NCBI RefSeq assembly: GCF_001570725.1 | Contig: NZ_BCNV01000005.1 | Location: 783,462 to 847,461 of the forward strand | Source of the DNA: Paenibacillus amylolyticus | Lineage (GTDB): Bacteria; Bacillota; Bacilli; Paenibacillales; Paenibacillaceae | Direction: 5' to 3' | Length of the DNA stretch: 64,000 nt | Shown: positions 8,709-15,725 of the stretch, piece after piece | Numbering within the stretch: position 1 is the stretch's first letter | How the letters are laid out: each line of letters begins with the position of its first letter | Program-made: the position numbers and the translations under genes | The notes under the pieces: model-generated | What the model was told of the DNA's origin: nothing | The model's input: only the letters and a program-made list of their open reading frames with translations | Databases searched by the model: none

Positions 8709-9905
8709 ATGAATATATGGCATATTTGCATCTTTGAATTGAGACGTATTCTTAAGATTCGATCTGTAGTGTTGAACCTGTTCATTCTGCCGTTGTTATT
8801 GATTTTCATATTGGGCACGGCGCTTTCCAGTACGATGGGTACGGCGGATGATGTTATTCCGGATACTGTACGTGTGGGAATCATCCATTTGAATACCGAT
8901 TCAGGCGTCGGATTAGGTACGCTTAATCAAGCGCTGGATACATTTATGAATTCCCCAGCGGTAGCGGAGATGGTTAAGGTACAGAACTTTACGACAGAAG
9001 AAGAGGCTGTCCATTCGCTGCGTACCGGCAAGTTGGACTTTGTCGTAATGATTCCTTTGGATTTTGAGCAGAACATGATGATGGGGAAAGAGGCCCGGTT
9101 ACAGTGGATTCGAGGAAAGGACAACACACTTAATACGTTGGGTGAAACGTTGTTCACACGTTTTACGGATGAATTGAACCGACAGATGGCGATCACCAAA
9201 GTCCTCGGTCCGGAAGTGATTGCTGCCATGGCCGCTTATTCGGAGTCTGGTGCGGCCAATTCCACCTCCATTGCTGTCATTAATCCCGGTAAGACAGGTA
9301 CGGCGTATAGTGCCTCCCAATACTATGCAGCATCTATGCTGGCAATGTTCATGTTGTACTCAGGCATGACAACCAGCACCAGCCTTTTTGGAGAGCGTGA
9401 TAACAAAACGTTAATCCGCCTTCAGGCTGCACCTATAGGTAATGGAGTTATTTTCGCTGGCAAAATTGCAGGAAATAGTCTGCTCGCTTTCTTGCAAGCA
9501 ACGACGATTATCCTTATGACATATTGGCTCTACGGTGTGGATTGGGGAACGCATCCTTGGTATATCGTGCTGACTTGTGTGTTCATCACATTGGCATCCA
9601 TGACGCTTGGCGTGATCGTGGCATTGGTATGCAAAAGCACAGCTTCGGCTAGTGCATCCATACAAGGTATCATCGTTATCATGACATTCATCAGCGGTGG
9701 ATTCATGCCCATTCCGATTGATTTTGTACAACGGATTAGCGGATTTACGGTTAACCACTGGGCGCTCCAGAGTTTTCTGAGAATGATGCTGGATGCACCT
9801 GTAGGAGAGATTGTGTACAGCATTCTAATGTTAGGTGTGGTATGCGCTATATTGCTGTTCATCTCTGGATTGATCTATAGAAAGGCAGGATACCGATATG
9901 AATAG
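8709..9905 (+). CDS. ABC-2 type exporter permease (LnrM-like)
   Basis: 398 aa. TM1 lies at ~20-42, then a large extracellular domain (~45-205), then five clustered membrane segments from ~205 to the C-terminus. This is the ABC2_membrane_3 layout (YhgE/LnrM/DrrB-like). The segment NKTLIRLQAAPIGNGVIFAG is the coupling helix typical of these permeases. It overlaps the next permease gene by 8 bp, so both are made together and probably form a heterodimer. GGGGGAGCGAGAG lies upstream of the start. Confidence 0.9.
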   Translation: MNIWHICIFELRRILKIRSVVLNLFILPLLLIFILGTALSSTMGTADDVIPDTVRVGIIHLNTDSGVGLGTLNQALDTFMNSPAVAEMVKVQNFTTEEEAVHSLRTGKLDFVVMIPLDFEQNMMMGKEARLQWIRGKDNTLNTLGETLFTRFTDELNRQMAITKVLGPEVIAAMAAYSESGAANSTSIAVINPGKTGTAYSASQYYAASMLAMFMLYSGMTTSTSLFGERDNKTLIRLQAAPIGNGVIFAGKIAGNSLLAFLQATTIILMTYWLYGVDWGTHPWYIVLTCVFITLASMTLGVIVALVCKSTASASASIQGIIVIMTFISGGFMPIPIDFVQRISGFTVNHWALQSFLRMMLDAPVGEIVYSILMLGVVCAILLFISGLIYRKAGYRYE

Positions 9906-11076
9906 TCTACACATCGCCTGGTTGATGATCAGACGCACACTTGGCCGTAAAATGGGCTTCATTACGTTTCTGCTTCTGCCTTGCCTGGTGGTTACGGGAG
10001 CGGTTGCCCTTTTTGGGAGTGAGCAGAGTACACGGACGGTCATTCCCTATGTCAACGAGGATACAGGGGTAGCGGGGACATGGATGATTAACGAGCTTGC
10101 TGGCAAAGAAGAGTATCTGCTTAAGCCAATGAACAATGAAGCAGAAGTGAAGGAAGCTATTGCTCAGCAAAAAGGAAGTTCTGGCATCATCATTCCGGCA
10201 CGTTATACGGAGGAACTGTTTCAGGGTAAGGCCACCGAAATTAAACTGGTGGAAATGCGTATAAGTGAAGATTCCTATACACTACGAGCAGCAGTTGAAG
10301 ATTTGACGAACGGATTGCAACAATCTGCTTCAGCTGTTACGTTGGCTGCGAGTCGTGTCTCAAGTGAGGATGACATAGTGGAGAAGATACAGAAGCCGTT
10401 TGAAATGTTATTACAGGAAACAGGAAAGCATCAGGTGGCTGGTGAAGTCACGGATCTGCAGATCTATCCCAAGCCAGGCCTGAGCAATGTGACTGGGTTT
10501 ACAATCATGTTTATGATGGGCCTGCTGACCAGCGCAGTTGCTGTGATTATGGAAGATCGCAGGAAACGCACGATGGCCAGAGTATATACGGCGCCCGTTC
10601 GTGCATATGAGATTGCGCTTGGCAATTTCCTGGGCAGCTTTGTCATTGGTATGATTCAGATTGTTCTGGTTTTGGGAGTCAGCAGGTGGTTGCTGCATTA
10701 TGATGCGGGTATCCCTTTTGGAATTCATTTCATGATCTTGGCGGCATTCATGCTGGTCTCCATGGGGATTGCGAGCACTGTTGCAGGATTAATCCGTAAT
10801 CCCAAAAATGCCAACATGTTGAATTCACTTGTCATTATGCCAACCTGCATGATAGGCGGTTGTTTCTGGCCGATCTCGTTGATGCCTGACTATATGCAGA
10901 AGCTCGCCAACTTTGTTCCACAGAAGTGGACGATTCAGGCAGTGGAAACGATCTCCGCTGGCGGTACGTTATCGGATATTACAATGCCACTATTAATATT
11001 GTTCGGCATGGCTGCCATTTTGTTGACGGTTGGTTCTGCGATTCTGCGCCCCAGTCAGCCAGGTGTGGATGCATAA
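9898..11076 (+). CDS. ABC-2 type exporter permease (LnrN-like)
   Basis: 392 aa with the same architecture as the preceding permease: TM1 at ~20-40, an extracellular domain to ~200, then five membrane segments. The coupling segment is RRKRTMARVYTAPVRAYEIA (R/K-rich). A conserved GGCFWPISLMPDYMQ loop is seen before the last helices. It is the third gene of the exporter operon, closed by a terminator at 11135-11178. The pair of related but distinct permeases plus one ATPase matches LnrLMN. Confidence 0.9.
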   Translation: MNSLHIAWLMIRRTLGRKMGFITFLLLPCLVVTGAVALFGSEQSTRTVIPYVNEDTGVAGTWMINELAGKEEYLLKPMNNEAEVKEAIAQQKGSSGIIIPARYTEELFQGKATEIKLVEMRISEDSYTLRAAVEDLTNGLQQSASAVTLAASRVSSEDDIVEKIQKPFEMLLQETGKHQVAGEVTDLQIYPKPGLSNVTGFTIMFMMGLLTSAVAVIMEDRRKRTMARVYTAPVRAYEIALGNFLGSFVIGMIQIVLVLGVSRWLLHYDAGIPFGIHFMILAAFMLVSMGIASTVAGLIRNPKNANMLNSLVIMPTCMIGGCFWPISLMPDYMQKLANFVPQKWTIQAVETISAGGTLSDITMPLLILFGMAAILLTVGSAILRPSQPGVDA

Positions 11077-11134
11077 CTTCATAACTTGAATATGAGATTT
11101 GGGATCTGACTTCACACGATATAGGTTACAAAAA

Positions 11135-11178
11135 AAGCACGTTCTGCCTGAATATAATTCAGCCAGAGCGTGCTCTTT
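11135..11178. terminator. Terminator between exporter operon and motB
   Basis: AGCACGTTCTG on the left pairs with CAGAGCGTGCT on the right with one mismatch, around an AT-rich apex. An A-run precedes it and CTTTAT follows. It can serve both converging transcripts, more clearly the minus strand (A-run on the left). Confidence 0.7.
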
Positions 11179-11225
11179 ATGTTTAGAATGAAGAATGTAA
11201 TGATGCATTATGGAAATGTTGAAGA

Positions 11226-12050
11226 TTAAGGTTGGAGTTGACGCAAGACAGTAATTTCCACACGACGGTTCTTTTGTCTGCCAGCCGCTGTAGTGTTGTC
11301 ACCCGTTGGGCGAGTATCCGCATATCCGGCGTATTGGAAGCCGTCAGGGTTGAGCTTCTCTGTATCCAGAAAGAATCGTAATACAGATAGTGCGCGTTCT
11401 CCCGAAAGCTGCCAGTTATCGGTATAGGCGGAGTTTGCCCCCACAGGAACATTATCGGTGTGACCCTCAATACTGACAACGGTGTTCAGATCACGGAACA
11501 GGCTGGCAAGCTTACTGAGCGTTGGTGCTGCCCCATCCTTTAGAGCGGCCTGTCCCTGGTCAAAAAGGAAACGGTCACTTAGGGTAATGGAGAGGCCCTG
11601 TGGCTTGTCCGCAACAAAAATTTGATTTTCCAGTTTATTATCCTCGATATATTGGGTAATCACATTGAACAGATTTTGTAGTTCCTGTTCCTGTGATCTG
11701 AATTGCTCTTCACGCTCTGTGAGAGGCTTGTCGTCATCTTCTGGCGTAGCAGTCCCGGAATCGGAAGGCGTTCCTTCACCCTGAACCTCGGATGGTGGGG
11801 TCTCTGTAATCGTCTGTCCGGGTTTCTCACCGAGTCCTTCACCAAGCTCAAGTACAGAGTCGGACGCGTTGAATGTATTTTGTAAGGATTGAGTAACGAC
11901 ATCATATTTACCGGAATCCAGATTGCTCATGGCGTACATGATGACAAAAAATATTAAAAGCAGGGTGATGAGATCGGCATAAGTAATCATCCAGCGATCC
12001 CGATGATCGACATTTTCACGTTTTCCGCGCCGTTTACTGCGCCGACTCAT
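11226..12050 (-). CDS. motB: Flagellar stator protein MotB (or MotS)
   Basis: 274 aa. A basic N-terminus (RRSKRRGKRE) is followed by one membrane helix carrying the ion-binding aspartate D26 in ITYADLITLLLIFFVIMYA. A linker rich in Pro, Thr and Glu (~75-125) follows, then a C-terminal OmpA-like peptidoglycan-binding domain (~150-270, SIEGHTDNVP and RVEI). It anchors the stator and conducts H+ or Na+. It overlaps motA by 17 bp. The pair stands alone, without other flagellar genes nearby. Ion specificity was not resolved. Confidence 0.93.
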   Translation of the reverse strand: MSRRSKRRGKRENVDHRDRWMITYADLITLLLIFFVIMYAMSNLDSGKYDVVTQSLQNTFNASDSVLELGEGLGEKPGQTITETPPSEVQGEGTPSDSGTATPEDDDKPLTEREEQFRSQEQELQNLFNVITQYIEDNKLENQIFVADKPQGLSITLSDRFLFDQGQAALKDGAAPTLSKLASLFRDLNTVVSIEGHTDNVPVGANSAYTDNWQLSGERALSVLRFFLDTEKLNPDGFQYAGYADTRPTGDNTTAAGRQKNRRVEITVLRQLQP

Positions 12051-12831
12051 CCAATCCCTCCTTTGCTAGGGGACGTATGTGCTGACGATGCGTGAGGGTG
12101 AAGGACTCCAGTCTTTTGCGTACAAGCTGGGGATTCTCACCGTTCTGAATGGCAAGTACACCTTCGAGAAGCATTTCCATGGTCTGCACTTCGTCTGCAC
12201 CTCTGGATTTGATCTTGGAGGCAATGGGCAAAAAGATAAGATTGGCACTGGCGACCCCATACAGGGTTGCGGTAAAGGCAACAGCAATGGCAGGTCCGAG
12301 TCCTGTGGGATCGGTCAAACTGCCAAGGACCTGAATAAGTCCCATCACAGTTCCGATGATGCCCATGGTTGGGGCATAACCACCAGCGGATTCAAATATT
12401 TTGGCATATCCCTCATGTTTTTGTTCAATGGAGTCAATTTCCATCTCCAGGATCTGGCGAACCACATCCTGATCCGTACCATCGACAACCATCTGAATAC
12501 CATCTTGCAAAAATGGATGCGGATGATCCATAACCTTGCGTTCCAATGCAAGTACACCTGAGCGGCGCGCGATTGAAGACATCTCGACCAGCTCTTCAAC
12601 CCACAAGCCTGATTCATTATTGTTGCGTCCAAAAGCCATACGCAAGGCAGCTGGAATTGTACGAAGGCGATGCGCTGGGAAACTGGCAACCACAGCAGCA
12701 ATCGTTCCACCGAATACAATTAAAGCAGCCGTTTTTTGCAGGAGACCGGACAATTGACCGCCTTCCCACAAAAAACCGCTAATGACTGCGGCAATTCCGG
12801 CAATAATACCGATAAGTGTCGCAATATCCAT
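12034..12831 (-). CDS. motA: Flagellar stator protein MotA (or MotP)
   Basis: 265 aa. It has four membrane helices: ~2-22, ~35-52, ~150-170 and ~180-200. The charged cytoplasmic loop carries RRSGVLALERKV, corresponding to the Arg/Glu pair that contacts FliG. The proline-containing PTMGIIGTVMGL segment is conserved in proton- and sodium-type stators. The segment ANLIFLPIASKIK resembles PomA/MotP more than B. subtilis MotA, hinting at a sodium-type stator; this is only an impression. The start has AGGAGTG at 8-bp spacing. No clear sigma-D promoter was found upstream. Confidence 0.93.
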   Translation of the reverse strand: MDIATLIGIIAGIAAVISGFLWEGGQLSGLLQKTAALIVFGGTIAAVVASFPAHRLRTIPAALRMAFGRNNNESGLWVEELVEMSSIARRSGVLALERKVMDHPHPFLQDGIQMVVDGTDQDVVRQILEMEIDSIEQKHEGYAKIFESAGGYAPTMGIIGTVMGLIQVLGSLTDPTGLGPAIAVAFTATLYGVASANLIFLPIASKIKSRGADEVQTMEMLLEGVLAIQNGENPQLVRKRLESFTLTHRQHIRPLAKEGLDESAQ

Positions 12832-13000
12832 AAATTAACCCACTCCTATCTTCATTTCACGTTTGCATCACTAAAACGAACGAGGTATAATTAAACGGGA
12901 ACAAATATTCCTATTACTATAAGTTTTCCCATATGAAAATTCGGGGAACTTCGACAATATATAGTGACTATTATTTTAGACGATAGGGTGAGATACGGCA

Positions 13001-14992
13001 ATGAGCGATATTATAATGAGCGACAAAACGTTCGAGATCGAGTCAGAGTTTTCTCCCCAAGGTGATCAGCCTGCAGCCATTAAAGAACTGGTGAAGGGTG
13101 TTCAGGAGGGGAAAAGGTATCAGACACTGCTGGGTGCAACTGGTACCGGTAAGACATTTACGATTGCCCAGACCATTGCCCAGCTGCAACGTCCGACGCT
13201 GATTATTGCACACAACAAGACGTTGGCAGCGCAGCTTGCAAGTGAGTTCAAAGATTTTTTCCCTAATAACATGGTTGAGTATTTCGTCAGTTATTACGAT
13301 TACTTTCAGCCAGAAGCATATATTCCATCTTCCGATACGTATATCGAGAAGGATTCAAGTATTAATGAAGAGATCGACAAACTGCGGCATGCAGCGACAA
13401 GTTCATTGTTTGAGCGCAGGGATGTCATTATTGTAGCGAGTGTGTCCTGTATTTATGGTTTGGGTTCACCTCACTCATATTCCAGCATGTTGCTGTCACT
13501 TCGGGTAGGTATGGAGAAACCGCGCAATCAGATTTTGTCCCGACTGGTAGAGATTCAGTATCAACGGAACGATATTAACTTTGTGCGGGGAACATTCCGT
13601 GTCCGTGGGGATGTAGTTGAGATTTTCCCTGCCTCTAAGGGCGAACATGCGATTCGGGTTGAATTGTTCGGTGATGAGATCGAGAAAATTACGGAGATTG
13701 ACGTGTTAACAGGTGAACTGATTGGCGAACGTGAACATATTGCCATCTTCCCGGCGTCTCACTTTGTAACGCAAGAAGAGACGATGAAGGTTGCGCTGGT
13801 GAACATTGAGCGTGAACTGGAAGAGCGTCTTGAAGTGTTGCGTGAACAAGGGAAATTGCTGGAGGCTCAGCGACTGGAGCAGCGCACACGGTACGATATC
13901 GAGATGATGAAGGAAGTCGGATTCTGTTCAGGGATTGAGAACTATTCGGGTCCGCTGACTTTCCGAGAACGTGGCGATACGCCTTACACACTGATGGATT
14001 ACTTCCCGGATGACATGTTGATCGTGGTCGATGAGTCCCATGTGACTCTGCCACAGATCCGTGCGATGTACAATGGTGACCAAGCGCGGAAGACGGTACT
14101 GGTCGATCATGGTTTCCGTCTGCCGTCAGCGCTGGATAATCGTCCACTCAAATTCGACGAGTTCGAAGGCAAGATGGATCAGATTATCTATGTATCTGCC
14201 ACACCAGGTCCTTATGAGATTGAGCATACGGATACGATGGTGCAACAGATTATTCGTCCAACCGGACTACTTGATCCAATTATCGAACTGCGTCCAACGA
14301 AGGGACAGATTGATGACTTGATCGGTGAGATTAACGATCGGATTGCCAAAGACGAACGTGTGTTGATTACAACATTAACGAAGAAAATGTCCGAGGACCT
14401 GACGGATTATCTCAAGGAGATTGGAATCAAGGTACGCTACCTGCACTCCGAGATCAAAACGTTGGAACGGATGGCGATTTTACGTGATCTAAGGCTGGGC
14501 GTTTTCCATGTTCTAATCGGGATTAACTTGCTCCGGGAAGGTTTGGATCTGCCGGAAGTATCCCTGGTAGCGATATTGGATGCCGATAAAGAAGGATTCC
14601 TGCGTTCCGAACGCTCACTGATCCAAACGATTGGTCGTGCCGCGCGGAACAGCGAGGGGCGCGTTATTCTGTACGGTGACAAAGTGACCGATTCGATGGA
14701 CAAGGCGATTAAGGAAACCGAACGTCGTCGTGCGATTCAGATCGAGTACAACGAGAAACATGGCATTACACCACAGACAATCCGCAAAAAAGTGCGTGAT
14801 GTGATTGAAGCAACCAAAGTTGCTGAATCCAAGAAAGACTATCTCACAGGCGCTGCCGAGAAGATGTCGAAGAAAGATCGCCAGGCGCTTATCCAGCGTC
14901 TGGAGGTAGAGATGAAAGATGCAGCCAAAAACCTGCAGTTTGAGCGTGCTGCCGAGCTTCGCGATGCGTTGCTGGAACTTCGCGCTGAATAA
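13001..14992 (+). CDS. uvrB: Excinuclease ABC subunit B
   Basis: 663 aa, the normal length. Walker A is GATGTGKTFT, the beta-hairpin region has YYDYFQPEAYIP, and helicase motif II is VVDESHV. Motif VI lies in QTIGRAARN, and a C-terminal UVR domain (~625-660, LEVEMKDAAKNLQFERAAEL) contacts UvrC. UvrB verifies damage loaded by UvrA during nucleotide excision repair. The ATG at 13001 follows GATAGGGTGAG. A second in-frame ATG five codons on is possible. uvrA follows after an unusual 0.73-kb non-coding gap. Confidence 0.98.
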   Translation: MSDIIMSDKTFEIESEFSPQGDQPAAIKELVKGVQEGKRYQTLLGATGTGKTFTIAQTIAQLQRPTLIIAHNKTLAAQLASEFKDFFPNNMVEYFVSYYDYFQPEAYIPSSDTYIEKDSSINEEIDKLRHAATSSLFERRDVIIVASVSCIYGLGSPHSYSSMLLSLRVGMEKPRNQILSRLVEIQYQRNDINFVRGTFRVRGDVVEIFPASKGEHAIRVELFGDEIEKITEIDVLTGELIGEREHIAIFPASHFVTQEETMKVALVNIERELEERLEVLREQGKLLEAQRLEQRTRYDIEMMKEVGFCSGIENYSGPLTFRERGDTPYTLMDYFPDDMLIVVDESHVTLPQIRAMYNGDQARKTVLVDHGFRLPSALDNRPLKFDEFEGKMDQIIYVSATPGPYEIEHTDTMVQQIIRPTGLLDPIIELRPTKGQIDDLIGEINDRIAKDERVLITTLTKKMSEDLTDYLKEIGIKVRYLHSEIKTLERMAILRDLRLGVFHVLIGINLLREGLDLPEVSLVAILDADKEGFLRSERSLIQTIGRAARNSEGRVILYGDKVTDSMDKAIKETERRRAIQIEYNEKHGITPQTIRKKVRDVIEATKVAESKKDYLTGAAEKMSKKDRQALIQRLEVEMKDAAKNLQFERAAELRDALLELRAE

Positions 14993-15032
14993 GATATTGC
15001 TCATTCATATGCTCCATAAATGAGAGAACTGT

Positions 15033-15066
15033 AACAAGAGAACGGCCAATTGGCCGTTCTCTTGTT
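15033..15066. terminator. Perfect 34-bp palindrome after uvrB, possible terminator or cruciform
   Basis: Two 17-base arms (AACAAGAGAACGGCCAA and its exact complement) meet with no loop at all. It lies 40 bp after the uvrB stop, where a terminator is expected, but no T run follows (GAGTAAGG). It shares its CCAATTGG centre with the hairpin at 15511-15559 (CAATTGG loop). Confidence 0.6.
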
Positions 15067-15203
15067 GAGTAAGGAAATCATCTATATCTACCGATAATAA
15101 GAGATGTTGAAATCTTGAAATCAGGTCTATACTGATAGAAAAGTTGAAATTGGTTAAAAGGTTTATAGGAAAGCATTTGGGAGTCGTGTCCCCCCTGAGG
15201 GTC

Positions 15204-15488
15204 GAGAGCGCCTCGGTGTCGACATTGGAGCCGAGCCAAAGGCAATGGCGACTTGTCGCGAACGTGGCGAAGCTGAGAGCACCCCGGTGTTGACCTCGGA
15301 GCCGAGCCGAAGGCAATGGCGACCTGGCACGATCAAGGCGAAGCCGAGAGCGCCCCGGTGTTGACCTTGGAGCCGAGCCGAAGGCAATGGCGACCCTGCC
15401 GCGAACGTGGCGAAGCCGAGAGCGTTCCGGTGTTGACCTTGGAGCCGAGCCGAAGGCAATGGCGACTTGTCGCGACCAAGGCGAAGCT
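15204..15488. repeat. Four tandem 71-72 bp GC-rich repeats between uvrB and uvrA
   Basis: Units at 15204-15274, 15275-15345, 15346-15417 and 15418-15488 all begin GAGAGC and share GGAGCCGAGCC and AAGGCAATGGCGAC. A partial fifth start (GAGGGCG) follows. Units 1 and 3 share a GCGAACGTGGCGAAGC tail, while 2 and 4 share a CAAGGCGAAGC tail, suggesting duplication of a ~142-bp dimer. The period is not a multiple of three and no frame has a plausible protein, although several frames stay open because of the base composition. I treat it as non-coding. The rest of the 14993-15725 gap holds only hairpins. Confidence 0.92.
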
Positions 15489-15510
15489 GAGGGCGTCCCC
15501 TCGCAGTAGA

Positions 15511-15559
15511 GCGGCCGTATAAGGTTCCGGCAATTGGCCGGAACCTTATACGGAGCCGC
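15511..15559. repeat. Very strong inverted repeat (16-bp perfect stem, extended)
   Basis: Arms CCGTATAAGGTTCCGG (15515-15530) and its complement (15538-15553) flank a 7-nt CAATTGG loop. The stem continues outward with GCGG/CCGC after a small bulge. There is no U-tract on either side, so it is not a canonical terminator. It directly follows the tandem repeat array. Confidence 0.85.
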
Positions 15560-15626
15560 GGGCACACGACCACCCTTCACATAGCAAGACCCGACCTCTC
15601 ACCATTGCACCGCTTGTTTCGGGTGT

Positions 15627-15669
15627 CCAGAGGGCTGCGCCCTCTGGGGCCCTCCCTTGGAAGGGAGGG
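15627..15669. repeat. Two adjacent GC-rich hairpins upstream of uvrA
   Basis: CCAGAGGGC-TGC-GCCCTCTGG (15627-15647) is followed by CCCTCCCTT-GG-AAGGGAGGG (15650-15669). Both are 9-bp perfect stems. Together with the array and the 15511 hairpin they make a composite intergenic element about 50 bp upstream of the uvrA start. Confidence 0.8.
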
Positions 15670-15725
15670 TTTGGGAGGGATCGAAAGGTAAGGTTTGGAT
15701 TAACACACTGAGAGGATGAATACTA

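Noticed and set aside
12951..12976. Promoter-like TCGACA and TATTAT/TTATTT upstream of uvrB
   Set aside because: Spacings of 12-14 bp are too short for a sigma-A promoter; no convincing LexA box was seen either.
15005..15580. Long open frames on both strands through the uvrB-uvrA gap (up to ~190 codons)
   Set aside because: They run through 71-bp tandem repeats and palindromes, shift frame between units, lack ribosome sites and give low-complexity products. Openness follows from GC-rich repeat composition.
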